Positions 7,306 through 15,692 of a stretch of DNA of 64,000 bases are shown one piece after another. The notes beneath the pieces are model-generated. The model saw nothing but the letters and a program-made list of their open reading frames with translations. It did no database searches and had not been told where the DNA came from. The stretch covers positions 1 through 64,000 of the forward strand of contig NZ_KB911619.1 in assembly GCF_000383615.1 (NCBI RefSeq), read 5' to 3'. A program made the translations under genes and the position numbers. This stretch comes from Streptomyces canus 299MFChir4.1 (GTDB lineage Bacteria > Actinomycetota > Actinomycetes > Streptomycetales > Streptomycetaceae). Position 1 is the first letter of the stretch. Every line of letters starts with the position of its first letter.

Positions 7306-10300
7306 GTGAGTTTCACCTTTCAGGTTTTGGGCGAGCTGAAGGTGTTCAGCAGTGATTACTCCGTGCCCATAACCCCCGGCAGGCAGGAAGCTGTTCTCGC
7401 GGCCCTGCTCCTGGAGAGCGGCAGGCTGCTGAGCAGCGATCACCTGATTCGGCTGTTATGGGCCGAGGACCCACCCGAGACGGCCCGTACCCAGGTGCAG
7501 ATATGTGTGTCACGCGTCCGAAAGGCACTGGCCGCCGGCAATGTTGAAGCCACCATCGTGACCCGGTCGGCGGGATACTTGCTACAGATCGGGAACACCG
7601 CCCTGGATCTGAACGTCTTCCGCGATGACGTCGCCGAAGCCCGGACCTTCGTCGGTGGTGGCAGGACGGCCGACGCGGCCGAGAAACTGCGCAAGGCCGT
7701 CGCTCTGTGGAACGGCCCCTGCCTGAACGGCATCTCCAGCGAGCTACTCGCCCGGGTCGCCCAACAGATAGACGAGGAGCGGCTCGCGGCCACCGAGACG
7801 ATCGTCGAGTTGGAACTGAGTCTCGGCCGGCACCATCAGCTGACCGCGGAAGTGGGCCGCCTCGTAGAGGAAAACCCGCTGCGGGAACGTTTCCGCAGCC
7901 AGCTGATGCTTGCTCTGTACCGTTCCGGACGGCAGGCGGAGGCCCTGGATGTGTATCGACGGGGCCGCGCGTTGTTCCAGGAGGAGTTGGGTCTCGAACC
8001 TAGCCAGGATCTACGCCGCCTCGAACAGGCGATCATTACAGACGACCCGGATCTGCGACATGAGCCGGACGCCATCACCATGGCCGTGCCTATACGTGAG
8101 GCCAGACCTGTCACGGAACCAGATGGCACACCACCGTCCGAAGATGGTGTCGAGCATCCGCGCAGCGTCGTCATCCCTCGGCAACTCCCCATCGACACCG
8201 CAGACTTCGTCGGTCACGCAGGGCTGGTGACCGAGGCGGAAGAGGTCTTGACCAGCGCCCAGCCCGATCGAGCCACTGGCGTCGTTGTCATCACCGGCCG
8301 TCCCGGCATCGGAAAGAGCACCTTCGCCACCAGGGTCGCGCACCGACTGGCCGACGCCCACTTCCCAGACGGCCAACTCTTCTGTCAACTTCGCGGTGGC
8401 CGCGCAGATCCGGTCAACGCACGGGAAGTCTTGGGGCGTTTTCTGCGCGCGCTAGGCCTGCCCGGACCGGCCATCCCGGATTCGCTTGAGGAGCGGGCGG
8501 AGATCTACCGCAGCCTGTTGGCGGCTAGACGCATCCTCGTGGTTCTGGATGACGCCGCAAGTGAGGAGCAGATTCTCCCCTTGCTCCCCGGGAGCCGGTC
8601 GTGCGGTGCGCTCATCACGAGTCGGGCTCGGCTGACCGCGCTGCCGGGCGCTTACAGTGTGCCCCTGGAGACCTTGAACCAACAGGATTCACTGGAACTC
8701 CTCAACAACGTCATCGGCTCAGGCCGTGTGAACGGTGAACCGGAAGCGGCCAATGCACTGGCCCGTGCAGTCGACGGTCTTCCGCTTGCTCTGCGCATCG
8801 TGGCAGCGCGCATGGCGGCCCGTCCACACTGGTCACTGGCGTCGATGGTGCAGCGCCTCGCCGACGAGCGTCGCCGACTCGACGAACTGGCCCATGGTGA
8901 AATGACCGTGCGGGCCAGCCTCTCCCTCACATACAACGGACTGCCGGACAACAGCAGGAAGCTGCTGCGCCTCCTCAGCCTGACCAACGGGTCCACCTTT
9001 CCCAGCTGGGTCGGCGGCGCTTTGCTGAATGACTCCTCTCCCTTCCCATCCGACATCATCGAACCCCTGGCCGACGTTCAGATGATCGATGTCGCCGGAC
9101 ACGGGGCAGCCGGAGAGCTCCGCTACCGGTTCCATGACATCGTTCGGTTGTTCGCCCGCGAACGCATGGTTGCGGAGTCCGACGAGGCGGAGCGGGGTGT
9201 TGCGATCCGGCGCGTGGGCGGAGCCTGGCTCTCTCTGGTCGCCCAAGCACAGAGACACGCCTTCGGGTATGACTACTTCAGCGGGTCGGCTCCGCACTGG
9301 GACCCGCCGAAGAGCCACACCCAAGTCATTCTCTCCCAACCGATGGAGTGGTTGGACAGCGAACGGGAGAACCTGGGCCTGGCCGTGGACAGCCTCGCCA
9401 CCGAGGACGAAGACGAATACGCATGGGAACTTGCCGTCAATCTGGCTCCGTTCTACGAGGCACGTGGATATCTGGACCACTGGGCCCGTACGCACTGCAA
9501 GGCTCTTACCGCGGTTCGCCGGGCAGACAACCATGTGGGTCAGGCAGCCCTGCTCGCCTCCCTCGGATCCCTGTACATCGATCGTCGGCAACTACCCGAG
9601 GCGCGGAAGGCATTGACGTCTGCGCAGGAGATCTTCGAAACGCTGGGTCACCGCAAAGGATTGGGCCTGTGTCGAAGGGATCTCGGCACTTTGGAGCAAC
9701 TCACCGGCCGCGACACAGCCGCGATGAGACTCTTTCAACAGGCCGAACGTGACTTCGAAGCGATCGATGACGCCTGGGCGCGCGCCGCTGTTCTCACAGC
9801 ACGGGCGGTCGTCCTGCTCCGGCAGGGCGACGGCCGACGTGTGGAAGCGGAACTACGCGAGGCACTGCAGACCTGGCGCGACCTCGGATATGTGGGCGGT
9901 CAAGCCCGCGCGATGCAGCGAATCGGCCAACTCCACATGCATCGCGGGCAACTCGATGACGCACGGGAGGTTCTGGCCGAAGTCCTAGGCATGGTCGTGG
10001 ACGAGGGTGACGTGATTGGTGAGGGGCATCTGTTGCACAATCTCGGGCGCGTGCATGTGGAACTGGGGCGGCCGGCTGAGGCCACGGCCCTCTTCGAAAG
10101 GGCTCTTGCAGTCCGTGAAAGCATACTCGACAAGGTCGGCGCGGCCTCCGTCCGAGTCAGCCTCGCCGAGCTGTCTCTGCGAGCCGGCGAGACACGGAGA
10201 GCACGTGCCCTGCTGGAGAACGCGATGGAGGCGTTCGACATGCACGGCGTGGTGCATGAGCGCGAGCGCGTCGAGCGACTGATGCAGAGCGTGACCACTG

Positions 10301-10323
10301 CCCGCTCTCTCGGTCATGGATGA
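7306..10323 (+). CDS. large SARP regulator (AfsR-like: SARP + NB-ARC + TPR)
   Basis: A 1005-residue regulator. Residues about 5-95 form the OmpR-like DNA-binding domain (FQVLGELKVF, LLSSDHLIRLLWAEDPPE, QICVSRVRKAL). Residues about 95-245 are the bacterial activator domain (ERFRSQLMLALYRSGRQAEALDVYRRGR). An NB-ARC ATPase follows with Walker A GRPGIGKST near 330, Walker B ILVVLDD near 408, and GLPLALR near 490. The C-terminal third (about 720-1000) is TPR repeats. The layout is that of AfsR, a pleiotropic activator of secondary metabolism. GTG at 7306 is chosen because the domain begins at once and GGAAG lies 6 bases before it; the frame is open back to 7204. No biosynthetic cluster is adjacent, so its targets may lie elsewhere. 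Confidence 0.85.
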   Translation: MSFTFQVLGELKVFSSDYSVPITPGRQEAVLAALLLESGRLLSSDHLIRLLWAEDPPETARTQVQICVSRVRKALAAGNVEATIVTRSAGYLLQIGNTALDLNVFRDDVAEARTFVGGGRTADAAEKLRKAVALWNGPCLNGISSELLARVAQQIDEERLAATETIVELELSLGRHHQLTAEVGRLVEENPLRERFRSQLMLALYRSGRQAEALDVYRRGRALFQEELGLEPSQDLRRLEQAIITDDPDLRHEPDAITMAVPIREARPVTEPDGTPPSEDGVEHPRSVVIPRQLPIDTADFVGHAGLVTEAEEVLTSAQPDRATGVVVITGRPGIGKSTFATRVAHRLADAHFPDGQLFCQLRGGRADPVNAREVLGRFLRALGLPGPAIPDSLEERAEIYRSLLAARRILVVLDDAASEEQILPLLPGSRSCGALITSRARLTALPGAYSVPLETLNQQDSLELLNNVIGSGRVNGEPEAANALARAVDGLPLALRIVAARMAARPHWSLASMVQRLADERRRLDELAHGEMTVRASLSLTYNGLPDNSRKLLRLLSLTNGSTFPSWVGGALLNDSSPFPSDIIEPLADVQMIDVAGHGAAGELRYRFHDIVRLFARERMVAESDEAERGVAIRRVGGAWLSLVAQAQRHAFGYDYFSGSAPHWDPPKSHTQVILSQPMEWLDSERENLGLAVDSLATEDEDEYAWELAVNLAPFYEARGYLDHWARTHCKALTAVRRADNHVGQAALLASLGSLYIDRRQLPEARKALTSAQEIFETLGHRKGLGLCRRDLGTLEQLTGRDTAAMRLFQQAERDFEAIDDAWARAAVLTARAVVLLRQGDGRRVEAELREALQTWRDLGYVGGQARAMQRIGQLHMHRGQLDDAREVLAEVLGMVVDEGDVIGEGHLLHNLGRVHVELGRPAEATALFERALAVRESILDKVGAASVRVSLAELSLRAGETRRARALLENAMEAFDMHGVVHERERVERLMQSVTTARSLGHG

Positions 10324-10429
10324 CGTCATGCAGAACCGAGTTCCGTGTCGAGATGGGACCCTGGCCGGACACGACGTTCCCGTCCGCGGCCGAACGCGGC
10401 TTCCCCGGCACGGCAGGAAGCGTTCGCGC

Positions 10430-10600
10430 GTCGGTTCACAGCGAGACACGTGTGGTCCCGCGCTTGCGCAGGTAGGCGCGGAAGCCGCGGGAGCTGTAAG
10501 TCTTCTCCGCCACGCGTTCGTCGGGCCTGCAGCGTGGCCGTCCAACGCCGGTGCGCGGGACGCGGATACGCAGCGGCTTCGGCCGGGCCGCGCTCATCAC
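10430..10600 (-). pseudogene. IS5-family transposase internal fragment
   Basis: The minus strand reads RIRVPRTGVGRPRCRPDERV and then EKTYSSRGFRAYLRKRGT before a stop. This matches the central part of IS5-type transposases (compare the longer plus-strand copy at 14400-14801, which has GRIRVPRLGQGRPRTRP). Neither end of the element is present. Confidence 0.6.
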
Positions 10601-10604
10601 CGGC

Positions 10605-11065
10605 GAGGTTCTCGTGGACCTCATGCTGAGCTGCCGCCTCCTGACGGGGCCTCACGGCGCTCAGGCGGGTGCCTGCCGTACCGGAGGTAGACGGACCGGC
10701 CGCGGCTTCTGCTTGGCCCTTTGGCCGCCGCCCTTATTCCGGGCCGCCTCCATCGCGGCGCGCCCGGCACGCCATGGCACGCGTCGCCGTGATGCGTGAA
10801 CTGGCGGGAGACAGGCGGCAAGCAGACCGCTTCGCGCGGAGTGCAGCTGATGCAGGGAACCCCAGCGCCCTTGCCCCAGCGCGTTGGACCGCTTTGCACG
10901 CGCTGCCGCAAGAAGTCCACGGCGACGAGCGCGCACAGCGCGGCCACGGTCACCAGCCAGACGGTGAGCGAGACGTTCCCTGGTGCTCCTGAAACATGGG
11001 GGTGAACCGACGGTCATGACTCGGCATAGAGTGCAGCTCGCGTGCGGTACGGGCGGAATGCACGG
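10605..11065. other. low-information stretch with a possible TerC-like remnant
   Basis: No intact gene is supported. On the minus strand near 10905-10985 the words SLTVWLVTVAALCALVAVDFLRQR resemble, in two parts, the first membrane helix of TerC-type membrane proteins, but nothing recognisable follows. The long ORFs on both strands here look like GC-frame artefacts. Confidence 0.25.
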
Positions 11066-11070
11066 AGCCA

Positions 11071-11106
11071 CCCGCCGTACGGCGGGCAACTTCCGCCGTA
11101 CGGCGG
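11071..11106. promoter_or_regulatory. two GC palindromes upstream of the esterase gene
   Basis: CCCGCCGTACGGCGGG (11071-11086) and CCGCCGTACGGCGG (11093-11106) are perfect palindromes. Their centres are 21 bases apart, two helical turns, which suits a pair of dimers bound to one DNA face. They lie 73-108 bases before the esterase start. No regulator can be assigned with certainty; the TetR gene at 12319-12873 is the nearest candidate. Confidence 0.4.
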
Positions 11107-11178
11107 CTACGGGGTCGGGGGCCGGTACTGCGACCATGATCGAAAGGATCGCCGCGCCCCCTGCGTGAGGAGAAACCA

Positions 11179-12147
11179 TTGTCCCCGGTTCCGCCGCCGT
11201 TCGACCCCGAACTCGCCGCCGTCCTCGAAGTGATGAAAGAGATGATCGGCCCGAGCCTCACCCTCGACGGCCTCGCCGACGCACGTGCGGGCCTCGGACC
11301 CCTGCTCCCGCCCGACGAGGTGCTGACGGGAGGCGGGGCCTTCGAGATCGAGGACCGGTCCGTGCCTGGGCCGGTGGGCGCGCCCGACATCTCGCTGCTG
11401 ATCTGCCGCCCGGTCGCCTCCGCCGCACCGCGGCCCGTCATCTACCACATCCACGGTGGCGGCATGGTCCTCGGCAACAACCGGTTCGGCGTCGACATGG
11501 TCCTGGAGTGGGCCAAGGAACTGGACGCGGTCGTGGTGTCGGTGGAGTACCGGCTGGCACCGGAGAACCCGCACCCGGCCCCGGTCGAGGACGTCTACGC
11601 CGGTCTGGTGTGGACCGCGGAACACGCCAAGGAGATCGGCGGCGACCCGGGGCGGATCATCATCGCGGGAGCCAGCGCGGGCGGCGGTCTGACCGCCGCG
11701 CTGGCGCTGCTCACTCGGGACCGCAAGGGGCCGCAGCCGATCGCGCAGGTCCTCATATGCCCGATGCTGGACGACCGCAACAACACCCCGTCCGTGCGCC
11801 AGATGGTTGGCATCGGCAATTGGGACCGCACGGCCAACGAGACCGGCTGGACCGCACTGCTCGGCGAGCAGCGCGGCGGCCCGGACGTGCCCGCGTACGC
11901 CGCACCGGCCCGTGCCGAGGACCTGTCCGGGTTGCCCCCGGCCTTCCTCGACGTCGGCTCCGCGGAGAGCTTCCGCGACGAGGTAGTCACCTACGCCTCC
12001 CGGATCTGGCAGGCCGGCGGGGTGGCCGAACTGCATGTCTGGCCGGGCGGCTTCCACGGCTTCGACGGTCTCGCCCCACAGGCAGCCCTCTCCCAGGCGG
12101 CCCGCGCAGCCCGCCTGCGGTGGCTGCGCGGGATCGTCGGGGAGTAA
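11179..12147 (+). CDS. alpha/beta hydrolase, HSL-family esterase
   Basis: A 322-residue cytoplasmic esterase of the hormone-sensitive-lipase family. The oxyanion motif HGGG is at residues 92-95 and the nucleophile elbow GASAGG at 164-169 with Ser166. The acid position in VGSAESFRDE has Glu263 where Asp is more common. His293 is in GGFHGFD. Such enzymes cleave short acyl esters. The TTG start is supported by GAGGAG 8 bases upstream and by the family length (about 310-330). A TetR gene converges from the right. The palindrome pair upstream suggests that its expression is controlled. Confidence 0.85.
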   Translation: MSPVPPPFDPELAAVLEVMKEMIGPSLTLDGLADARAGLGPLLPPDEVLTGGGAFEIEDRSVPGPVGAPDISLLICRPVASAAPRPVIYHIHGGGMVLGNNRFGVDMVLEWAKELDAVVVSVEYRLAPENPHPAPVEDVYAGLVWTAEHAKEIGGDPGRIIIAGASAGGGLTAALALLTRDRKGPQPIAQVLICPMLDDRNNTPSVRQMVGIGNWDRTANETGWTALLGEQRGGPDVPAYAAPARAEDLSGLPPAFLDVGSAESFRDEVVTYASRIWQAGGVAELHVWPGGFHGFDGLAPQAALSQAARAARLRWLRGIVGE

Positions 12148-12318
12148 CCCCCCGTAGGGCCGGGCTCGGACGCGGCATCGCCGAGATAATCCCAGGACAC
12201 CAGTGCCTTGCCGATCGTGCATGATGTGGTCCTAGAGAAACCGCATCACCGTAGGCCACAAGGCACTTCTCCGTTTCCGGAAGAACTATCCACAGGCATC
12301 GATCCGGCGGATCCGGGC

Positions 12319-12873
12319 TCAGCGGTCCAGACCCCAGAGCGTGAAGAACCTGTCGATCTGCGCCTCCAGGCCAACCGACCACACGCGCCCGGGCTTGTGG
12401 ACACGGAGCGAGACGAGGCCGTGAAGGCCACACCACAGGTCCTCCGCGGTGACATCCGGACCCGACCCGCAGGCACGCAGCAGCGCGTCGATCCCCGCCA
12501 GCAACTCGTCGGCGGCCCCGGTCCGGACGTAATCTGCGCCCAGCTGGTCGGCACTTTCGAAACGCAGCTGGTACAGGCCGGGGTGCCGCGTTCCCCAGTC
12601 GACGTAGGCATGGGCGTAACGGCGCAGCCGCTCCAGCGGCGGTAGTCCCGGATCGTCGGACGCAGTCATCGCGTCGATGAAGACGGAGTCGATACGCATG
12701 AGCAGGGCCCGGTTCAGTTCACTCTGCGAGGAGAAGTACCGGTACACCGCGGTGGCCGACACTCCACACGCCCGGGCCACCGCACGCAGCGACGGAACAG
12801 CCGTGGCCAAGCGCGGCGACGCGAGTTCGACGGCGGCGGCCAGGAGTTCGGAGTACAGTCCTCCAGCTTGCAC
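12319..12873 (-). CDS. TetR-family regulator with TetR_C-type ligand domain
   Basis: A 184-residue regulator. The N-terminal helix-turn-helix reads LRAVARACGVSATAVYRYFSS, followed by the ligand-binding region with LRRYAHAYVDWGTRHPGLYQLRF, typical of the WHG-domain subgroup. The GTG at 12873 gives the normal short lead to the DNA-binding helices and has AAGGATGG upstream; the frame is open to 12966. It is convergent with the esterase gene. Its own promoter region (12874-12960) shows no obvious palindrome. Ligand unknown. Confidence 0.75.
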   Translation of the reverse strand: MQAGGLYSELLAAAVELASPRLATAVPSLRAVARACGVSATAVYRYFSSQSELNRALLMRIDSVFIDAMTASDDPGLPPLERLRRYAHAYVDWGTRHPGLYQLRFESADQLGADYVRTGAADELLAGIDALLRACGSGPDVTAEDLWCGLHGLVSLRVHKPGRVWSVGLEAQIDRFFTLWGLDR

Positions 12874-12959
12874 GCGCCATCCTTTTCCTCTGAGTTTCCT
12901 GCACGATATCCCCTCCGCCCGAACGGTGGGCCCCGCGCGACCAGGCCAGGGATGGGGCC

Positions 12960-13097
12960 CGGCCACCCGGCGAATGGTGGGTCGTGGATCCGGCCGAAGG
13001 CAACGCCAACCACCCGCACGCCCTGCCGGAGTGGGCGGTGACCGTCAATCTCGTGCGCGATAACCAGCCGGTGCTCACCGCGGTCAGCCCGCGTTGA
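12960..13097 (+). pseudogene. inositol-monophosphatase family fragment
   Basis: About 45 residues: GEWWVVDPAEGNANHPHALPEW then AVTVNLVRDNQPVLTAV and a stop. This matches the metal-binding WVxDPxxGT core of the inositol monophosphatase family, with the usual Thr replaced by Asn, as in one subgroup. The rest of the gene is missing on both sides. Confidence 0.6.
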
Positions 13098-13199
13098 CCG
13101 GCGGGACACGTGATCCGATCCAGCGGATGCGCCCCCTTCGCGATCTCGAGCTCCCGCTGATCCGCACCGAGGGGGCCATGACTGCCCACACCGTGAACA

Positions 13200-13345
13200 T
13201 CACCCCATCGCCCTGCGCGACAGGGTCGACGTCCTGGTCAACAACGCGTTCGACCCTGGCTCGTACGCGGCGCCGTCGACACTACGGTTGCGGACTTCGA
13301 CTTGCGCGTCGCTTCCCCAGCGGCCGCTTTCGTGCACTACGCGAA
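13200..13345 (+). pseudogene. short-chain dehydrogenase fragment
   Basis: ALRDRVDVLVNNAFDPGSYAAP, in two overlapping frames, then DTTVADFDLRVASPAAAFV. The VDVLVNNA stretch is the NNAG region of SDR enzymes, and the following words match the helix after it. A frameshift lies near 13275. Both ends are missing. Confidence 0.5.
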
Positions 13346-13736
13346 TCTCGCTGCCGAAGGGGCGCGGTCTGACCACCGTCGACCGTCCGTGTGAGCGTGA
13401 ACCGCAACCGGAGCGTCCGCGCACGCTCATCTCGATCCGCCGCACGGTCGGGATCAGCGCGCAGTTTGGTCCGGGCGGCCAGCAGTCGCTCGGATACGAA
13501 GGTCTTCTCCATGGCTGTGCGGGCGTCCAGAGCTGCGCCTCGGATCACGGCTGGACGACACCGTGCCCACCGGCATCGACCAGCGTCACGGCACGACCAG
13601 TCCCGGACCTTACTGATCGTTTCAGAATGAGACGTACAGACGTTGGGAGAGCCGGTAGGCACGTTGACGTACGGGGAAAGTCAGGCAGGGCACTGGTGCT
13701 GCTGTACAAACGGTCACTATTAGCTGGGTGGCGAAC
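13346..13736. other. stretch with no supported gene
   Basis: About 390 bases between the SDR fragment and the next small gene. ORFs on both strands have no recognisable motif and poor codon position bias. Nothing repetitive was seen. Confidence 0.4.
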
Positions 13737-14120
13737 ATGATGATTTCGGTCGACGCGGCAGACACTGCAAATGTGGAGGCGTTGAGCGAGTGGTTGCGGA
13801 CGGACGCCCCACGTCGTGCTCAACTGGAGGTCCACGGCGTCGGCTTCTTGAAGCTGCTCACCAGTCCTGAGACCAACCAATGGGGTGGCTGGAAGCACCC
13901 CGAGTGCCAGGTCTGGGCGGGTGCTTTGAACCATGCCGACCTCGACGCCCTCAAGCAGCGCGTGTTCGAGATGCCGTGGCGCGAGCCGAACCTGGTACAG
14001 CTCCTGATCATGGATCAGGAGGAGGGGTTCTTCCGCATGTGGATGATCCGGGACAGTGAACTGCGGCAGTTTGCACCGCTGCAGCCGAACGAGGATGACG
14101 AGGGCTTCTACCTGGGCTGA
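13737..14120 (+). CDS. hypothetical protein, about 127 residues
   Basis: A short acidic protein beginning MMISVDAADTANVEALSEWL and rich in Trp (WGGWKHPECQVWAG, MPWREPN, FRMWMIRDS). It ends with a Glu/Asp-rich tail (PNEDDEGFYLG). I do not recognise the family. Composition and GC3 pattern look like a real coding sequence. It starts at the ATG pair at 13737; a GTG 9 bases upstream is also possible, and no strong ribosome site was seen. It is an isolated gene among debris, so a mobile or cargo origin is plausible. Confidence 0.5.
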   Translation: MMISVDAADTANVEALSEWLRTDAPRRAQLEVHGVGFLKLLTSPETNQWGGWKHPECQVWAGALNHADLDALKQRVFEMPWREPNLVQLLIMDQEEGFFRMWMIRDSELRQFAPLQPNEDDEGFYLG

Positions 14121-14139
14121 TGAGCCGGGCCCGCGGCCC

Positions 14140-14415
14140 ATGCCGACGGTGATTTTTTCAGCACGAAGATCTGCTGGAATGCCTAGCTCTTTAAGGTGGC
14201 CACCATTCCCGAAGACCGCATCTTGCGCTGTCATGCGGTTCTCTGCGAATAGCTTTCCAATGGTCATCGCAGTGATCGGCTTAGAGAGGCTGGCTATGTG
14301 GAAAAGGCTTGCGCTGGTCACCCGCGTATTGTGGGGGGCGTCAATGTAACCATATCCGCCGGTAGCAACTTCGGCCCAGTCAAACCCTCCCGTGTACACG
14401 ATTTGCCCATTTTGG
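14140..14415 (-). pseudogene. serine hydrolase (class C beta-lactamase-like) N-terminal fragment
   Basis: The minus strand reads FDWAEVATGGYGYIDAP, SASLFHIASLSKPITAMTIG, LFAENRMTAQDAVFGNGG and IPADLRAEKITV. SLSK is the SxxK catalytic motif of beta-lactamase-related serine hydrolases. The sequence stops matching near 14140 before the second motif. On the other side it meets an IS5 fragment near 14410. Only about 90 residues remain, so it is inactive. Confidence 0.65.
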
Positions 14416-14801
14416 GGCAGCGGGGTGACTCCCCGCAGTTCGAGGTCGTCCTGGGTCGCATCCGGGTTCCTCGCCTGGGGCAGGGCAGGCCCCGCACCCG
14501 GCCGCGGCGGGTCCGCGCGGACAAGGCGTACGCCTCTCGCAAGAACCGTGCCTACCTGCGACGACGCGGCATCCTCTGCACCATCCCGGACAAGGTTGAC
14601 CAGGCCCGTAACCGCAAGAAACTCGGCTCCCGTGGCGGCCGGCCGCCGAAGTTCGACGCGGTCGACTACCGTGAGCGGCACGCGGTCGAGTGCGGTATCA
14701 ACCGCCTCAAAAGGCACCGGGCCGTGGCCACGAGGTGCGACAAGCTCGCGGTTCGCTACGAGGCGACCGTACTGGTCGCGGCCATCAACGAGTGGCTGTG
14801 A
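14400..14801 (+). pseudogene. IS5-family transposase 3' fragment
   Basis: One open frame reads GDSPQFEVVLGRIRVPRLG, RADKAYASRKNRAYLRRRGI, GGRPPKFDAVDYRERHAVE and INRLKRHRAVATRCDKLAV to a stop at 14801. It is the C-terminal half of an IS5-type transposase, including the region around the last catalytic Glu (RHAVECGINRLKRHR). The first half is absent. Its 3' end overlaps the 3' end of the HAD phosphatase gene by 17 bases. Confidence 0.75.
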
Positions 14802-15447
14802 CCAGGCGACTCAAGACGGGAAGCACGCCCCGCAGGTCGTCGTCGTCCACCGTGACGGTCGCCGTTTCGCGCGCTCCTGCCGATGCGTTGAACGCCACGC
14901 TCAACCCGATGGATGCGAACAGTGGCAGGTCGGAGCGGCTGTCTCCAACTGCCCCGCACGAGCGGGGAGCCAGCCCCAACTCCCGCGCCTGCGTGAGGGC
15001 GAAATCTCGTTTGTCGTACTCGTCGAAGTGACGGGCGACCCGGCCTGTGAACCGGCCGTCGGTGGTCTCCAGCCGTGGTCCGCTGAACGCGTGGAAGCCG
15101 AAGCGGTCAGTCAGGTAGCTGCCGACTGGCGACCAGGCGAGGGTTGCCAGTACGGGCACCAACCCGTTCTGCCAACACCAGGCCACCGTCTCCGTGATGC
15201 CCGAGACCAAGGGAAGCCCGTCGAGCCAGCCAGAGACCTGGTCTTCGGGAACTCCCGCCCAGCCGGCGGCGTCCAGCTCGGAGACCTGCCGATTGTCCAC
15301 GGCGCCGGAGGCGTAGGCATCCTCGGCCTTGGCCAACTCGTCCCGATGGCCAAGGAAGCCAGCCAGAAAGACCGACGAACTCGTACCTGGGACGAGCGTG
15401 CCATCGACATCGAAGAACACGGCGCCCGCGTGATCGGATGAGAACAC
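14785..15447 (-). CDS. HAD-superfamily hydrolase (SerB-like, HAD-IB)
   Basis: A 220-residue phosphatase of the phosphoserine-phosphatase-like group. Motif I is FFDVDGTLV (Asp13 nucleophile, Asp15 acid). A large helical cap follows, with FLAGFLGHRDEL and VSGITETVAWCWQNG. Motif IV is GAVGDSRSDLPLF near residues 165-177. The substrate could be a phosphorylated metabolite; the cap does not reveal it. GTG start at 15447. It is divergent from the P450 gene with about 245 bases between. The 3' end touches IS5 debris, but the reading frame is complete to its stop. Confidence 0.8.
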   Translation of the reverse strand: MFSSDHAGAVFFDVDGTLVPGTSSSVFLAGFLGHRDELAKAEDAYASGAVDNRQVSELDAAGWAGVPEDQVSGWLDGLPLVSGITETVAWCWQNGLVPVLATLAWSPVGSYLTDRFGFHAFSGPRLETTDGRFTGRVARHFDEYDKRDFALTQARELGLAPRSCGAVGDSRSDLPLFASIGLSVAFNASAGARETATVTVDDDDLRGVLPVLSRLVTATR

Positions 15448-15650
15448 CGACCAAGGATGCCACTACCTCGCGAAATGCAGGGTCGGTCAGGGGCGCCCCT
15501 CCTACTTCCGACACACGCCGTAGCGGTGATCGCACTTGGGGGCGACGTCCGACCCCGGCCCGGAGCACCGTCGGGTGGAGCGCCACGGTGCGGCGGTCGC
15601 GGGTCGCTGTACGAACTCGGCAGAACTCGACAAAAGGCGGCGAAGAAGTG

Positions 15651-15669
15651 TTTACTCCAGGGGAGTTAA
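15651..15669. promoter_or_regulatory. imperfect inverted repeat before the P450 gene
   Basis: TTTACTCCAGGGGAGTTAA has arms TTTACTCC and GGAGTTAA with one mismatch. It lies 24-42 bases upstream of the P450 start, in the HAD/P450 gap, where a repressor or promoter element would sit. No regulator gene is adjacent. Confidence 0.3.
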
Positions 15670-15692
15670 CAGGTGTCAACCTTGCTGGAGGC

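Noticed and set aside
6480..10323. An antibiotic biosynthetic cluster around the SARP gene
   Set aside because: No polyketide synthase, peptide synthetase or other core enzyme is near; the regulator alone is not enough.
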